A stretch of 64,000 nt of DNA from Oceaniglobus indicus. Its GTDB lineage: Bacteria > Pseudomonadota > Alphaproteobacteria > Rhodobacterales > Rhodobacteraceae. A model generated the notes under the pieces. The model had not been told where the DNA came from. It did no database searches and worked only from the letters and a program-made list of their open reading frames with translations. Positions 8,473-17,039 of the stretch are shown here, one piece after another. The stretch lies in the NCBI RefSeq assembly GCF_002751875.1, contig NZ_NMZM01000001.1, positions 434,001-498,000 of the forward strand, in the 5' to 3' direction. A program made the position numbers and the translations under genes. The number at the start of each line of letters is the position of its first letter. Positions within the stretch are counted from its first letter, which is position 1.

Positions 8473-9810
8473 TCAGCCCTCGTCGGATTCCAGCGCCTCG
8501 ACGGCGGCTTCCAACTCGGCCTTGGTCACTTCCTTCTCGGTCACTGTGGCCTGTTCGAAGATATAATCCACAACCTTATCCTCGAAGATCGGCGCCTGAA
8601 GTTGCTGGCGCATCTGCGGGTTTTGCTGGACAAATTCGAAATACTGGCGCTCTTGCCCCGGATATTGACGGGCTTGTGTCAACACCGCCTGCGTCATCTC
8701 GGCATCGGTCACCTGGATCTCGTTCTTGCGACCCAGTTCGGCCAGAAGAAGCCCCAGGCGAACGCGACGTTCGGCCAGCTTGCGATGTTCGTCATCGGGC
8801 GTGATCTCGGGGTGGTCGTGGCCCTGAACCTCGGGGTTCTCCTCGTGCCACAGCTGATGCGCGATCTGGTTGGCCTCGGCATCGACCAGCGACGGCGGCA
8901 GATCAAAGCTGACCTTGTCGTCCAGCTGATCCAACAGCTTGCGCTTCATCACGGCGCGCGACGCTCCGGAATATTCCGCAACCAGGCGTTCGCGGATCTG
9001 CGTCTTGAGCGCGTCCAGATCCTCGGCGCCGAAACCTTTGGCCAGGTCGTCGTCGATCTTGGTCTCGCCGGGGGCCTTGACCTCTTTCACGGTGCAGGCA
9101 AAGACCGCGTCCTTGCCCTTGAGGTTTTCCGCCTGGTAATCGTCGGGGAAGGAAACCTTCACCTCGACCTCGTCGCCCGCCTTGGCGCCGACAAGCTGTT
9201 CCTCGAAACCGGGGATGAACGAATTCGACCCCAGGACCAGCGGGTAATCCTCGGCGGAACCGCCATCGAACAATTCGCCGTCGATCGATCCCTTGAAGTC
9301 GATCACGACCTGATCGTCGTTCTCGGCCTTCGCTCCGTCCTTCTTCTGCTCATAGGACTTGCGGCTGTCGGCCAGGCTTTTCAGCGCTTCGTCCACCGCT
9401 TCCTCATCGGGGGTGACGACCAGCTTCTCCAGCGTGATGTCCGACGAATCGAGGTCGGGGATCTCGGGCAGCGCCTCGTAGGACATCGAAACCTCGATGT
9501 CGTCGCCTTCCTTCCAGTCGTCCTTGGTCATCTTGACCTCGGGCTGCATGGCCGGGCGATCGCCGCTGTCCTCGAAGTGCTTGCTCATCGCACCGTCGAC
9601 GGTTTCCTGCATCGCCTCGCCCAACAGGCGGGGGCCGAACTGCTTTTTCAGCAGCGACATCGGGACCTTGCCCTTGCGAAAGCCCTTCATTTCGACTTCG
9701 GGCTGCGCCTCGGCCAGCTTCTCGTTCACCTTCGCGTCCAGTTCAGACGCTGGAACAGTGATCTGATAGGCGCGCTTCAGGCCTTCGTTCAGGGTTTCGG
9801 TGACCTGCAT
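8473..9810 (-). CDS. tig: Trigger factor (ribosome-associated chaperone, peptidyl-prolyl isomerase)
   Basis: 445 aa, full length. Trigger factor docks at the ribosome exit tunnel and folds nascent chains. The ribosome-binding domain contains the signature [17 protein letters not shown] near residues 43-60. The FKBP-like isomerase domain is in the middle ([31 protein letters not shown]). The C-terminal helical chaperone arms follow. The start giving [13 protein letters not shown] fits the family; a second ATG directly before it is equally possible. A terminator follows. Upstream of its start lies a stretch with an integrase remnant and a tRNA gene. Confidence 0.97.
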   Translation of the reverse strand: MQVTETLNEGLKRAYQITVPASELDAKVNEKLAEAQPEVEMKGFRKGKVPMSLLKKQFGPRLLGEAMQETVDGAMSKHFEDSGDRPAMQPEVKMTKDDWKEGDDIEVSMSYEALPEIPDLDSSDITLEKLVVTPDEEAVDEALKSLADSRKSYEQKKDGAKAENDDQVVIDFKGSIDGELFDGGSAEDYPLVLGSNSFIPGFEEQLVGAKAGDEVEVKVSFPDDYQAENLKGKDAVFACTVKEVKAPGETKIDDDLAKGFGAEDLDALKTQIRERLVAEYSGASRAVMKRKLLDQLDDKVSFDLPPSLVDAEANQIAHQLWHEENPEVQGHDHPEITPDDEHRKLAERRVRLGLLLAELGRKNEIQVTDAEMTQAVLTQARQYPGQERQYFEFVQQNPQMRQQLQAPIFEDKVVDYIFEQATVTEKEVTKAELEAAVEALESDEG

Positions 9811-9957
9811 CATATCCTCGCGTTTCAACGGCGCCGACCCATGCATGGGCGGCATAAAATCGAAGGCCCTTCTATGGTCCGGTCGGGGTCGTTGCAAGCT
9901 GAAACCATGGGCCACGGGCGCCCTGTGGAATTTCGCGTGCCCCCGGGCCGCAATCGC

Positions 9958-10155
9958 AATGGCTTACGATGGCGCTACACCGCAGCGGTGCAGTTGTCCG
10001 ATGCGGGGTGTGAGGATGCGAAGATCCAAGCCGTCACAGGCCACAAAACGATGGAAATGGTGCGCAAATTCCGCGCTCGACGCGAGCAAAAGGCGGCATC
10101 CATGGGCGCGCAACAGAAGCGCGACCAACAGGATCAGAACAAGATCAGAACATGA
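9958..10155 (+). pseudogene. C-terminal remnant of a tyrosine recombinase (phage/island integrase)
   Basis: An open stretch of about 65 codons reads [18 protein letters not shown], then AKIQAVTGHKTMEMVRKF and a basic tail. This matches the C-terminal catalytic end of phage-type integrases: the GLR(H/Y)TAA box, the TGHK box, and the MVxKY segment that carries the catalytic tyrosine. Here two extra residues (WR) interrupt the first box and the tyrosine position reads Phe. The N-terminal and core-binding domains are missing, and upstream codons in the frame are antisense to tig. It is therefore a decayed fragment. It sits 85 bases from the 3' end of tRNA-Leu, the usual attachment side for integrases. 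Confidence 0.72.
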
Positions 10156-10239
10156 ATCTGCGAAAACGAGTGCGAAACCCGCAGCATTACACAGAAGCTA
10201 AAGGCAGGCAAAATATTAGAAAGTACAGTGTTTTCATTA

Positions 10240-10324
10240 TGGTGCGGGTGAAGGGACTTGAACCCCCACGCCTTGCGGCGCCAGAACCTAAATCTGGTGC
10301 GTCTACCAGTTCCGCCACACCCGC
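10240..10324 (-). tRNA. tRNA-Leu (anticodon UAG)
   Basis: A class II tRNA with encoded CCA. The 7-bp acceptor stem is GCGGGTG/CACCCGC, the D-arm is GGCGGAACTGGTAGAC, and the anticodon stem-loop CCAGA-TTTAGGT-TCTGG gives anticodon TAG. There is a long variable arm (CGCCGCAAGGCG) and the T-arm GGGGGTTCAAGTCCC. Discriminator A followed by CCA is encoded. The leucine identity follows from the anticodon and the long variable arm. The integrase remnant lies on its 3' side. Confidence 0.96.
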
Positions 10325-10624
10325 ACGCCCGAGTGCCGCAAAGCGCACCGGGTCGCGCGACCCTTAGCAAAGGGCGCACGCCAAGGCGAGTGGAAATCAT
10401 CGGTTCGCTGCCTGACGCTCTCGCCGTTTCCAACCCGCCTATTGCCCGTGGCCCGGACCGTCCGTCTTTTCGACGCCTCGTCACGGTTTCGCGGCGGGCG
10501 CTGATCCTGGGCCGGTGGGCATCGGACCCGTGCGCCGGTGCCACGCTGGCGGAAATTCGCACTTCCGCCGCTCGCTCTTAACGATTTGTTGCCATAGCGT
10601 GGGTCAAAAACGAAGGCAGAGCAC
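10325..10624. other. Intergenic region with no recognised gene
   Basis: 300 bases between the 5' end of the tRNA-Leu gene and the Hint-domain gene. I see no coding stretch with family similarity and no clear hairpin terminator. It should hold the tRNA promoter (minus strand) and the promoter of the downstream gene (plus strand), but no strong consensus boxes are visible. Confidence 0.5.
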
Positions 10625-11143
10625 ATGGCAAGCGAGACTTACATGCAGGCATTTCCGTTCGATTCCACGTCTTCTCCGGGAAATGAAACCGGGTTTTCAT
10701 CAGGCACCAGGATCCTGACATTGCGCGGCGAGATCGCCATCGACAAACTGCGCCCGGGCGACCGCATCGTCACGCGCGATGCCGGGGCGCGGCCGTTGAA
10801 GGCGCTGCACCGTCGACTGCGGCACGGGGTGCGCCCATGTCGGATCGGAACCTGCGCATTGGGCAACATGCGGCCGGCACGCGCCATCATCCTGGGTGCG
10901 GATCAACCGATTCTGCTGCGTGACTGGCGCGCGCATGTGCTGTTCGGACATCGCACCGCCATGGTCGCGGTGAAGCGCATTGCCGACGGCACCTTCATCC
11001 GCCGCACCGCGACCGCCCGCACGCTCGAGATGTTCCTGCCCGACCTCGGGGAAAACCATGTTGTCTATATCGAAGGGCTGGAATTCGGAACATCCCCCGT
11101 CGCGGTGCGGACCTTGGAAAAGTCGGATGGTGGCCGGCCCTGA
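10625..11143 (+). CDS. Hint-domain protein (Hedgehog/intein-type, Hint_2 family)
   Basis: 172 aa. The core SSGTRILTLRGEIAIDKLRPGDRIVTRDAG (residues about 26-55) is the start of a bacterial Hint_2 domain, followed by ARAIILGADQPILLRDW and a C-terminal NHVVYIEGLEF. These proteins are abundant in Roseobacters, often as tails on secreted calcium-binding proteins; their role is unclear. The usual first residue of the module is Cys (CFxxGT), but here the position reads Gly (TGFSSGT), so self-splicing or cleavage chemistry is unlikely. It is a stand-alone Hint module with no signal peptide. GAAGG precedes the ATG. Confidence 0.82.
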   Translation: MASETYMQAFPFDSTSSPGNETGFSSGTRILTLRGEIAIDKLRPGDRIVTRDAGARPLKALHRRLRHGVRPCRIGTCALGNMRPARAIILGADQPILLRDWRAHVLFGHRTAMVAVKRIADGTFIRRTATARTLEMFLPDLGENHVVYIEGLEFGTSPVAVRTLEKSDGGRP

Positions 11144-11155
11144 CGCCCTGACACC

Positions 11156-12991
11156 TCAGCGTTCCGTTGACTCCATCGCCTTCAGCGCCGCCGACACCGG
11201 CGCCAATGCGACGCTGGCCGCGCGGTTGCCCGACGCCCATTCGACAAGTGCTTCGGTCGTTTCAGGCCGGTTTCGCCCCACCAGAATGACCGCCTGTTCC
11301 TGACGGGCGCGGAATGCCGCCTGATCCAGGAAACGTTTCACGGCCCGTCTGTCCTGACCTGCATCATCGATCTGGCGAAACACCAATCCGGCCGGCACAT
11401 CCGACCGCGCGACGGCTTGAAGACCCGTGTTCAGACCCTTGGGAAAGCTCACGAACCCATGACCCGTCTCGGTCAGGCGCGCCGCGATCTCGGCGATGCC
11501 GTCACGGTTGGACTGCAGGGCACTGTCCTCGGTGTCCATGACCGCCACGGCCATGTCGAACGCCTTCAGGTTGGCCTCCAGCGCTACCGCCGCATCCGTC
11601 GCGGTGGCGCCCCCGGGCAGCGTCTGAACCATCAGCACCTCGTGGCCGGCCGCGCGATAGGCGGCCGCGCGCGCCGCCGCGTTCTCCAGGGCCGGGTCCA
11701 GCGCGATCGAGACCGGCAACGACAGGGACACGGGCGGCCCTCCCGTGTCGAGCAGGATCACCGCCACCAGCGGCTTGCCGGTCTCGGTCTCGAACGGCTC
11801 GCCATTCCGGCTCAGCGCGTCGGTTTGCACGGTTTCGATCTCTGCCACCGGTTCGACCGCATCGCCATCAGCGGCCGGCGCGTCACCGATGCGCGGCAAA
11901 CGATCGGTGATGACCGCAGGTGCCTCGGCCGGGTCGGGGCCGGTCGGTGCCGGCGCATCGCCGATGGTCATCGGCGGCCCGTCGGCGGGGCCGGGCGCGA
12001 CCGGCGCATCGGGCGACGGCGCGCGTGCAAGGGCCGCGGTCCGCGACGGGGGCCGACCCGCGTCGTCGTCGGCCCGTTGCGGCGCCATTCGGTCCGGCGT
12101 GCGGCCCACCTCGGGCGTGGCATGTGCAACCTGCGGTGACGGTACGTCGTCTGCGGCGACAACCACGGTAACACCGGGCGGATCGCCGGCGCGCCTTGGC
12201 GCCGCATCCGCAACCGGCGCGCCGCCCGGATCCGTGTCCAGCGTCGGAGCGGCGCCCGCATCTGGGGCGTCCGACACAACCGCCGGAGCGGGTGCCACCG
12301 GCGGTGCGGGGGGGCGCGTGTCCATGGCGGCCGCGTCAGGCGTCGGTTCCGCAGACGGCGCTGACACGGCATCGGGCACCGTCCGCGCCGGTGATGCGGT
12401 GTCCGGCGCGGACGGATCGGCCGGCATCTGTCCGGCCTCCAGTGGCGGTGACGCGGGGGCGGTTGCATCCTGCACCACGGCCGCCACACCGGCAGGGTCA
12501 GCGGGGCTTTGCATCCGGGTTGCGGCAGGCCCGGGCGCATTCGGCATCGCGGGCGGTTCGCCATCCGCATCGGGGGGGCTGTCGGGCGCGGGCGCCGCGG
12601 CACCGGTGCCGTCCGCCTCGCCCGACAAGGGCGCGCCCGGCGTATCGGCATCGACATCCGGCGCCTCGGGATCATCCACGCCGGGTGCGGGAGCGTCCAC
12701 CAGGTCAGGCACGGAAGGCGCCTTCGGCACGGTTCCGGTCTGATCGCGTTCGACCGGCCGGGGATCCGCCCCCTCGTCCAGGATTTTCGCGGCCGGTTTT
12801 TCCGCCTCCGGTGTCACGATGGCCGCCGGCGATTCGACGCCCTCGGACACGGCCGGGCTGTCCGCGTCCCCCTGGGATGGCTCCAGCGATCGGCGTGTCA
12901 CCTGCTGCGCGGCAAGCGCCAGAAGAAGCGCGCCAAAGGCCGCGCCCCAGAATGCGCCGCCCAATATCCCGGTGATGGTCTTGCCTGCCAC
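11156..12991 (-). CDS. Divergent polysaccharide deacetylase family protein (DUF610/YibQ-like) with long disordered linker
   Basis: 611 aa with a GTG start (GGAG 8 nt upstream; next residues AGKTITGILGG). One N-terminal membrane anchor lies at about residues 6-28. A linker of about 380 residues, rich in Ala, Pro, Asp and Gly, follows. The C-terminal domain of about 205 residues (VAVILLDTGGPPVSLSLPVSIALDP, then VLMVQTLPGG, GHGFVSFPKGLNTG and AVILVGRNRPETTEAL) matches the divergent polysaccharide deacetylase family. Such proteins are thought to act on the cell envelope, but the substrate is unknown. It is divergent from trpG, the arrangement seen in related Roseobacters. Longer GTG/ATG starts upstream are possible but carry no recognisable sequence. 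Confidence 0.8.
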   Translation of the reverse strand: MAGKTITGILGGAFWGAAFGALLLALAAQQVTRRSLEPSQGDADSPAVSEGVESPAAIVTPEAEKPAAKILDEGADPRPVERDQTGTVPKAPSVPDLVDAPAPGVDDPEAPDVDADTPGAPLSGEADGTGAAAPAPDSPPDADGEPPAMPNAPGPAATRMQSPADPAGVAAVVQDATAPASPPLEAGQMPADPSAPDTASPARTVPDAVSAPSAEPTPDAAAMDTRPPAPPVAPAPAVVSDAPDAGAAPTLDTDPGGAPVADAAPRRAGDPPGVTVVVAADDVPSPQVAHATPEVGRTPDRMAPQRADDDAGRPPSRTAALARAPSPDAPVAPGPADGPPMTIGDAPAPTGPDPAEAPAVITDRLPRIGDAPAADGDAVEPVAEIETVQTDALSRNGEPFETETGKPLVAVILLDTGGPPVSLSLPVSIALDPALENAAARAAAYRAAGHEVLMVQTLPGGATATDAAVALEANLKAFDMAVAVMDTEDSALQSNRDGIAEIAARLTETGHGFVSFPKGLNTGLQAVARSDVPAGLVFRQIDDAGQDRRAVKRFLDQAAFRARQEQAVILVGRNRPETTEALVEWASGNRAASVALAPVSAALKAMESTER

Positions 12992-13166
12992 GGGCGATTC
13001 TCCGTCTGCCTGTTGCGAAACCGGATCGCCCCGGTTCGATGCGTCCGGAACGCTTGACCCCCGGTCGCGCCTGCGGGCATGTATAGCCCGGCTGCGGGCG
13101 GTGTTCACCCCCCAACCGCATCGCCCCGCCGCCCCGCACGCCCGCCTTGCACGAAGGACGCCCGAA

Positions 13167-13748
13167 GTGTTGTTGCTCATCGATAACTACGACAGCTTTA
13201 CCTACAATCTCGTCCACTACCTGGGCGAACTCGGCGCCGATGTGAAGGTCGCGCGCAACGACGCGCTCAGCGTGACGCAGGCGATGGATCTGAAACCCTC
13301 GTTGATCGTGCTGTCCCCCGGCCCGCGCACCCCCGATGACGCCGGGATCTGCCTCGATCTGGTCAGCGCCGCCGCCGATCAAAAGGTGCCCTTGCTGGGT
13401 GTGTGTCTCGGCCACCAGAGCATCGGCCAGGCCTTCGGGGGCCGCGTCGTGCGCTGCCATGAGATCGTGCACGGCAAGGCCGGCGTGATCCACCATCAGG
13501 GGCGGGGCGTCTTCGCCGGTCTGCCGGCACCGCTGAACGCCACGCGCTATCATTCGCTGGTGGTCGACCCGGCGACGCTTCCCGATACGCTGGAGGTGAC
13601 GGCGTCGCTGGCGGATGGCACGATCATGGGGCTGTCGCACCGGACCCTGCCGATCCACGGGGTGCAATTCCATCCCGAATCGATCCGCTCCGAACATGGC
13701 CACGCCATGCTGCAAAACTTCCTTGACCTGGCACGGGTTCCGGCATGA
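13167..13748 (+). CDS. trpG: Anthranilate synthase component II (glutamine amidotransferase)
   Basis: 193 aa. It supplies ammonia from glutamine to the TrpE subunit, which makes anthranilate from chorismate. The class I amidotransferase triad is complete: Cys80 in GVCLGHQ, His169 and Glu171 in QFHPES. The oxyanion motif [11 protein letters not shown] is present. It uses a GTG start with GAAGGA upstream. Its stop overlaps the trpD start (ATGA), so the two are coupled. trpE is not in the window. Confidence 0.96.
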   Translation: MLLLIDNYDSFTYNLVHYLGELGADVKVARNDALSVTQAMDLKPSLIVLSPGPRTPDDAGICLDLVSAAADQKVPLLGVCLGHQSIGQAFGGRVVRCHEIVHGKAGVIHHQGRGVFAGLPAPLNATRYHSLVVDPATLPDTLEVTASLADGTIMGLSHRTLPIHGVQFHPESIRSEHGHAMLQNFLDLARVPA

Positions 13749-14764
13749 GCGGCGATCTGAAGGTGTTGATCGCCACCGCCGTCGACCGCCCCCTGACCCG
13801 CCCCGAGGCCGAGACGGCGTTCCGCATCCTGTTCGAGGGCGCGGCAACCCCGGCCCAGATCGGCGGGTTCCTGATGACCCTGCGCACCCGCGGCGAATCG
13901 GTGGACGAATACGCCGCCGCCGCCGCCGTGATGCGCGCCAAGTGCCGGCCGGTGAAAGCCCCCGACGGCGCAATGGACATCGTCGGGACCGGCGGCGACG
14001 GCAAGGGCACGCTGAACATCTCGACCGCGACGGCCTTCGTGGTGGCGGGCGCGGGCGTCGTGGTCGCCAAGCACGGCAACCGCAACCTGTCCAGCAAATC
14101 GGGCGCGGCGGATGCGCTGACCCAGATGGGGATCGATGTTATGGTCGGGGCAAGCGTGGTCGAGCGCGCGCTGAGCGAGGTCGGCATCGGCTTCATGATG
14201 GCACCGATGCACCATCCCGCAACGGCCCATGTGATGCCGGCTCGCGCCGAGCTCGGCACCCGGACGATCTTCAACATCCTCGGCCCGCTGACCAACCCGG
14301 CCGGGGTAAAACGCCAGTTGACCGGCGCCTTTTCCGCCGAGGTCATCCGCCCCATGGCCGAAACGCTTGCCGCGCTGGGGTCGGAACGCGCGTGGATCGT
14401 GCACGGCGGCGATGGCACCGACGAGATATCGATCAGTTTTCCCACCAAGGTCGCGATCTTGGACAACGGACAGGTCACCGAGACCGAGATCGCGCCCGAA
14501 GATGCCGGGCTGCCGCGCCACCCGTTCGAACAGATCATGGGCGGCGCGCCGGAAGACAACGCGCGCGCCTTCCGCGCGCTGTTGGCCGGCGACGCGTCGG
14601 CCTATCGCGATGCGGTCCTGCTGAACGCCGCGGCGGCACTCGTCGTGGCGGATCGCGTCACCAGCCTGACCGACGGTGTGGAAATGGCACGCCACAGCAT
14701 CGATTCCGGCGCGGCGAAAGAAAAGATCGAAGCCCTTGCGCGCCTGACCGGCGGGCACACCTGA
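13745..14764 (+). CDS. trpD: Anthranilate phosphoribosyltransferase
   Basis: 339 aa, full length. It transfers the phosphoribosyl group of PRPP to anthranilate, the second step of tryptophan synthesis. The PRPP-binding loop [14 protein letters not shown] (residues 81-94) is intact, as are [17 protein letters not shown] and [11 protein letters not shown]. It overlaps trpG by 4 bases. trpC, normally next in Rhodobacterales, is absent; instead an inverted repeat and the convergent nnr gene follow directly. Confidence 0.97.
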   Translation: MSGDLKVLIATAVDRPLTRPEAETAFRILFEGAATPAQIGGFLMTLRTRGESVDEYAAAAAVMRAKCRPVKAPDGAMDIVGTGGDGKGTLNISTATAFVVAGAGVVVAKHGNRNLSSKSGAADALTQMGIDVMVGASVVERALSEVGIGFMMAPMHHPATAHVMPARAELGTRTIFNILGPLTNPAGVKRQLTGAFSAEVIRPMAETLAALGSERAWIVHGGDGTDEISISFPTKVAILDNGQVTETEIAPEDAGLPRHPFEQIMGGAPEDNARAFRALLAGDASAYRDAVLLNAAAALVVADRVTSLTDGVEMARHSIDSGAAKEKIEALARLTGGHT

Positions 14765-14771
14765 CGCGGCT

Positions 14772-14860
14772 GCCGGAGCCTCCGGCGGGAGTATTTGGAT
14801 CGGCAAGAAGCCTGGAGCCCGGTTTTTTTCTTGCTCAAAATACTCCCGCCGGAGGCTCCG
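14772..14860. repeat. Inverted pair of a dispersed palindromic repeat (terminator-like)
   Basis: Two 23-base arms (14774-14796 and 14838-14860, beginning CGGAGCCTCCGGCGGGAG) are exact reverse complements, separated by 41 bases that include a run of seven T's. Each arm is followed by a version of the tail that reads GGATCGGCAAGAAG on the left copy. The same unit recurs after mmsA at 23421-23463. It lies between trpD and nnr, converging on both, so it can act as a terminator. The right arm also encodes the last residues of nnr (SEPPAGVF and the stop). Confidence 0.8.
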
Positions 14861-16439
14861 ACATCAGCAGATCGCGCAGCACTGATGGCAGGCGGTCGGG
14901 CAGATCCTCGGCGATGAGGCCGGGACCGAACCGCCGGGCGCATTCGACGTGCAGCCAGGCAGCCGTTTCGGCAGCCGCCATTGGCGCAAAGCCGCGGGCC
15001 AGCAATCCGGCGACGAACCCGGCCAGCACGTCGCCCGCACCCGCCGTGGCCAGCCAGGGCACGGCGCGGTCGTATTGGGCCGAATGGATCGACGCGTCCC
15101 CTTGCGGGGTGGCGATCACCGTGTCCGGCCCCTTGAAAAGCACGGTGCACCCGGCGCGCGCCGCGGCGGCGCACGTGGCGTCGACCTTCGAGAAGACATG
15201 CTGTTCGGTGACCGGAGCGCTCATGCTATGCGCGATGTCGGGGAACAGGCGCGCGAATTCGCCGCCATGGGGGGTGAGCACGCAGCGGTCGTGCAGGCGC
15301 GCGAACAAATCTGGGTCGCGCGCGACAAGGGTCAACGCATCACCATCCAGCACGGTGTTTCGCCGCGCGTCCAGCACCTGGCGCACCAGATCGGCGGTGC
15401 GCGGAGTGATGCCCAGACCCGGTCCGGCGCACAGGGCGTTGATCCGGTCATCCTCCAGCGCTTTGGCCAGCGCGTCGGCGTCTTTCAGCGCGCGCAGCAT
15501 GATCGCATTCAACTGTGCCGCGTTCTCGATCAGGGCGGCGGGCGGGCAGGCGATCGTCACCAATCCGGCGCCGATCCGCAGTGCACCGCGGGTTGCCATC
15601 CGCGCGGCTCCGCCCTGCCCGACGCCGCCGGACAGGATCAGCGCGTGGCCATGATCGAACTTGTGGCCGCCCGCCTTGCTGAGAGGGGACGAACGCCCCC
15701 GCTTCAACCGTTCACCATCGAAAAGGCCACAGCCAGCCGGGCGCGGGTCCGAGCCATCAGAACCCGGCCCGTCACGCAAACCGATATCGACCACTGCCAG
15801 ACGGCCGCACATCGCTGGCCCGTCGGCAAGGTGATGTCCCGGCTTCATGGTGTGAAACGTCACCGTCAGATCCGCCGCAATGCAACCGGCACCGGCCGGA
15901 CCAGAGTCCGGCGCCACGACTTGGCCGGTATCCGCCGACAGGCCGGACGGCACGTCGAGGGCCAGGGTTTTCTGTTCATCGGTGGTTTGGAACGCGGCGT
16001 GTGTCATGACAGATATCAGCTCCGCAGGCAGAGGCCGCGACAACCCCGTTCCGAACAGCGCGTCCACCTTCAGATCGAACGCCGGGGCGCGCCTTGCCGC
16101 TTCGCCGGTCGTCAGCGGCCAGATCTCACCCCAGCGCCGGGCGTTCGTGCGCGCATCCGGCGGCAGCTTCGCCAGATCGCCATGGAGGAACACGGCAACC
16201 GTCCAGCCCAGATCGCGCAACAGCCGCGCCACCACAAAGCCATCGCCGCCGTTGTTGCCGGGGCCGCACAGAACCACGGCGCGGCGCTGTCCGGTCGCGA
16301 GATCGGGCCATTCGGCCAGCATCGCGGCGATGGCGCCCTGCCCCGCGCGCTCCATCAGTTCCAGACCCGTGACCGCGCCGCTGTCGATGGCGGCCTTTTC
16401 GACCGCTCGCATCTGGGCCGCCGTCAGTAGCATGCTCAT
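14835..16439 (-). CDS. nnr: Bifunctional NAD(P)H-hydrate repair enzyme (epimerase and ADP-dependent dehydratase)
   Basis: 534 aa, the usual length of the fused form. The N-terminal YjeF_N domain (residues 1-215; GPGNNGGDGFVVARLL at 59-74) epimerises damaged NAD(P)HX. The C-terminal dehydratase (about 235-525; VLDGDALTL, VLTPHGGEFARLFPD and TAGAGDVLAGFVAGLLARG) restores NAD(P)H. A GAGG ribosome site supports the first ATG; a second ATG two codons later is possible. It is divergent from glnB, the normal arrangement in this group. The final eight codons lie inside the repeat described above, so the 3' end may have been replaced. Confidence 0.95.
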   Translation of the reverse strand: MSMLLTAAQMRAVEKAAIDSGAVTGLELMERAGQGAIAAMLAEWPDLATGQRRAVVLCGPGNNGGDGFVVARLLRDLGWTVAVFLHGDLAKLPPDARTNARRWGEIWPLTTGEAARRAPAFDLKVDALFGTGLSRPLPAELISVMTHAAFQTTDEQKTLALDVPSGLSADTGQVVAPDSGPAGAGCIAADLTVTFHTMKPGHHLADGPAMCGRLAVVDIGLRDGPGSDGSDPRPAGCGLFDGERLKRGRSSPLSKAGGHKFDHGHALILSGGVGQGGAARMATRGALRIGAGLVTIACPPAALIENAAQLNAIMLRALKDADALAKALEDDRINALCAGPGLGITPRTADLVRQVLDARRNTVLDGDALTLVARDPDLFARLHDRCVLTPHGGEFARLFPDIAHSMSAPVTEQHVFSKVDATCAAAARAGCTVLFKGPDTVIATPQGDASIHSAQYDRAVPWLATAGAGDVLAGFVAGLLARGFAPMAAAETAAWLHVECARRFGPGLIAEDLPDRLPSVLRDLLMSEPPAGVF

Positions 16440-16498
16440 ATCGAGCGCCTCGATTTTTGCGTTGTGCCCATTTTTTCACCCTGTCGCCCGTAAATTGA

Positions 16499-16948
<450 letters not shown>

Positions 16949-17039
16949 TATCGCACCCGGCGCCCGTGCGGGCGTTGGATCGGAATGGCCGCGCCACAGC
17001 GGTCTGTAAACTTGGGAAAATCAAAAGAGGACGGCCACC

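Noticed and set aside
8461-9950. A very long plus-strand open frame antisense to tig
   Set aside because: It mirrors the tig coding sequence in another frame, without family similarity. Only its last 65 codons, beyond tig, resemble a real protein (the integrase remnant).
10156-10239. Attachment-site repeat next to the tRNA
   Set aside because: I compared the tRNA 3' end with the sequence between tig and the tRNA and found no second copy, so no att pair is claimed.
11700-12800. Apparent coding on several frames in the Pro/Ala-rich part of the DUF610 gene
   Set aside because: Low-complexity GC-rich sequence keeps all frames open; only the minus frame joins a membrane anchor to a known domain.
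13615-15654. A 679-codon plus-strand open frame across trpD and nnr
   Set aside because: It lies out of frame in trpD and antisense to nnr; both overlapped genes have complete family motifs.
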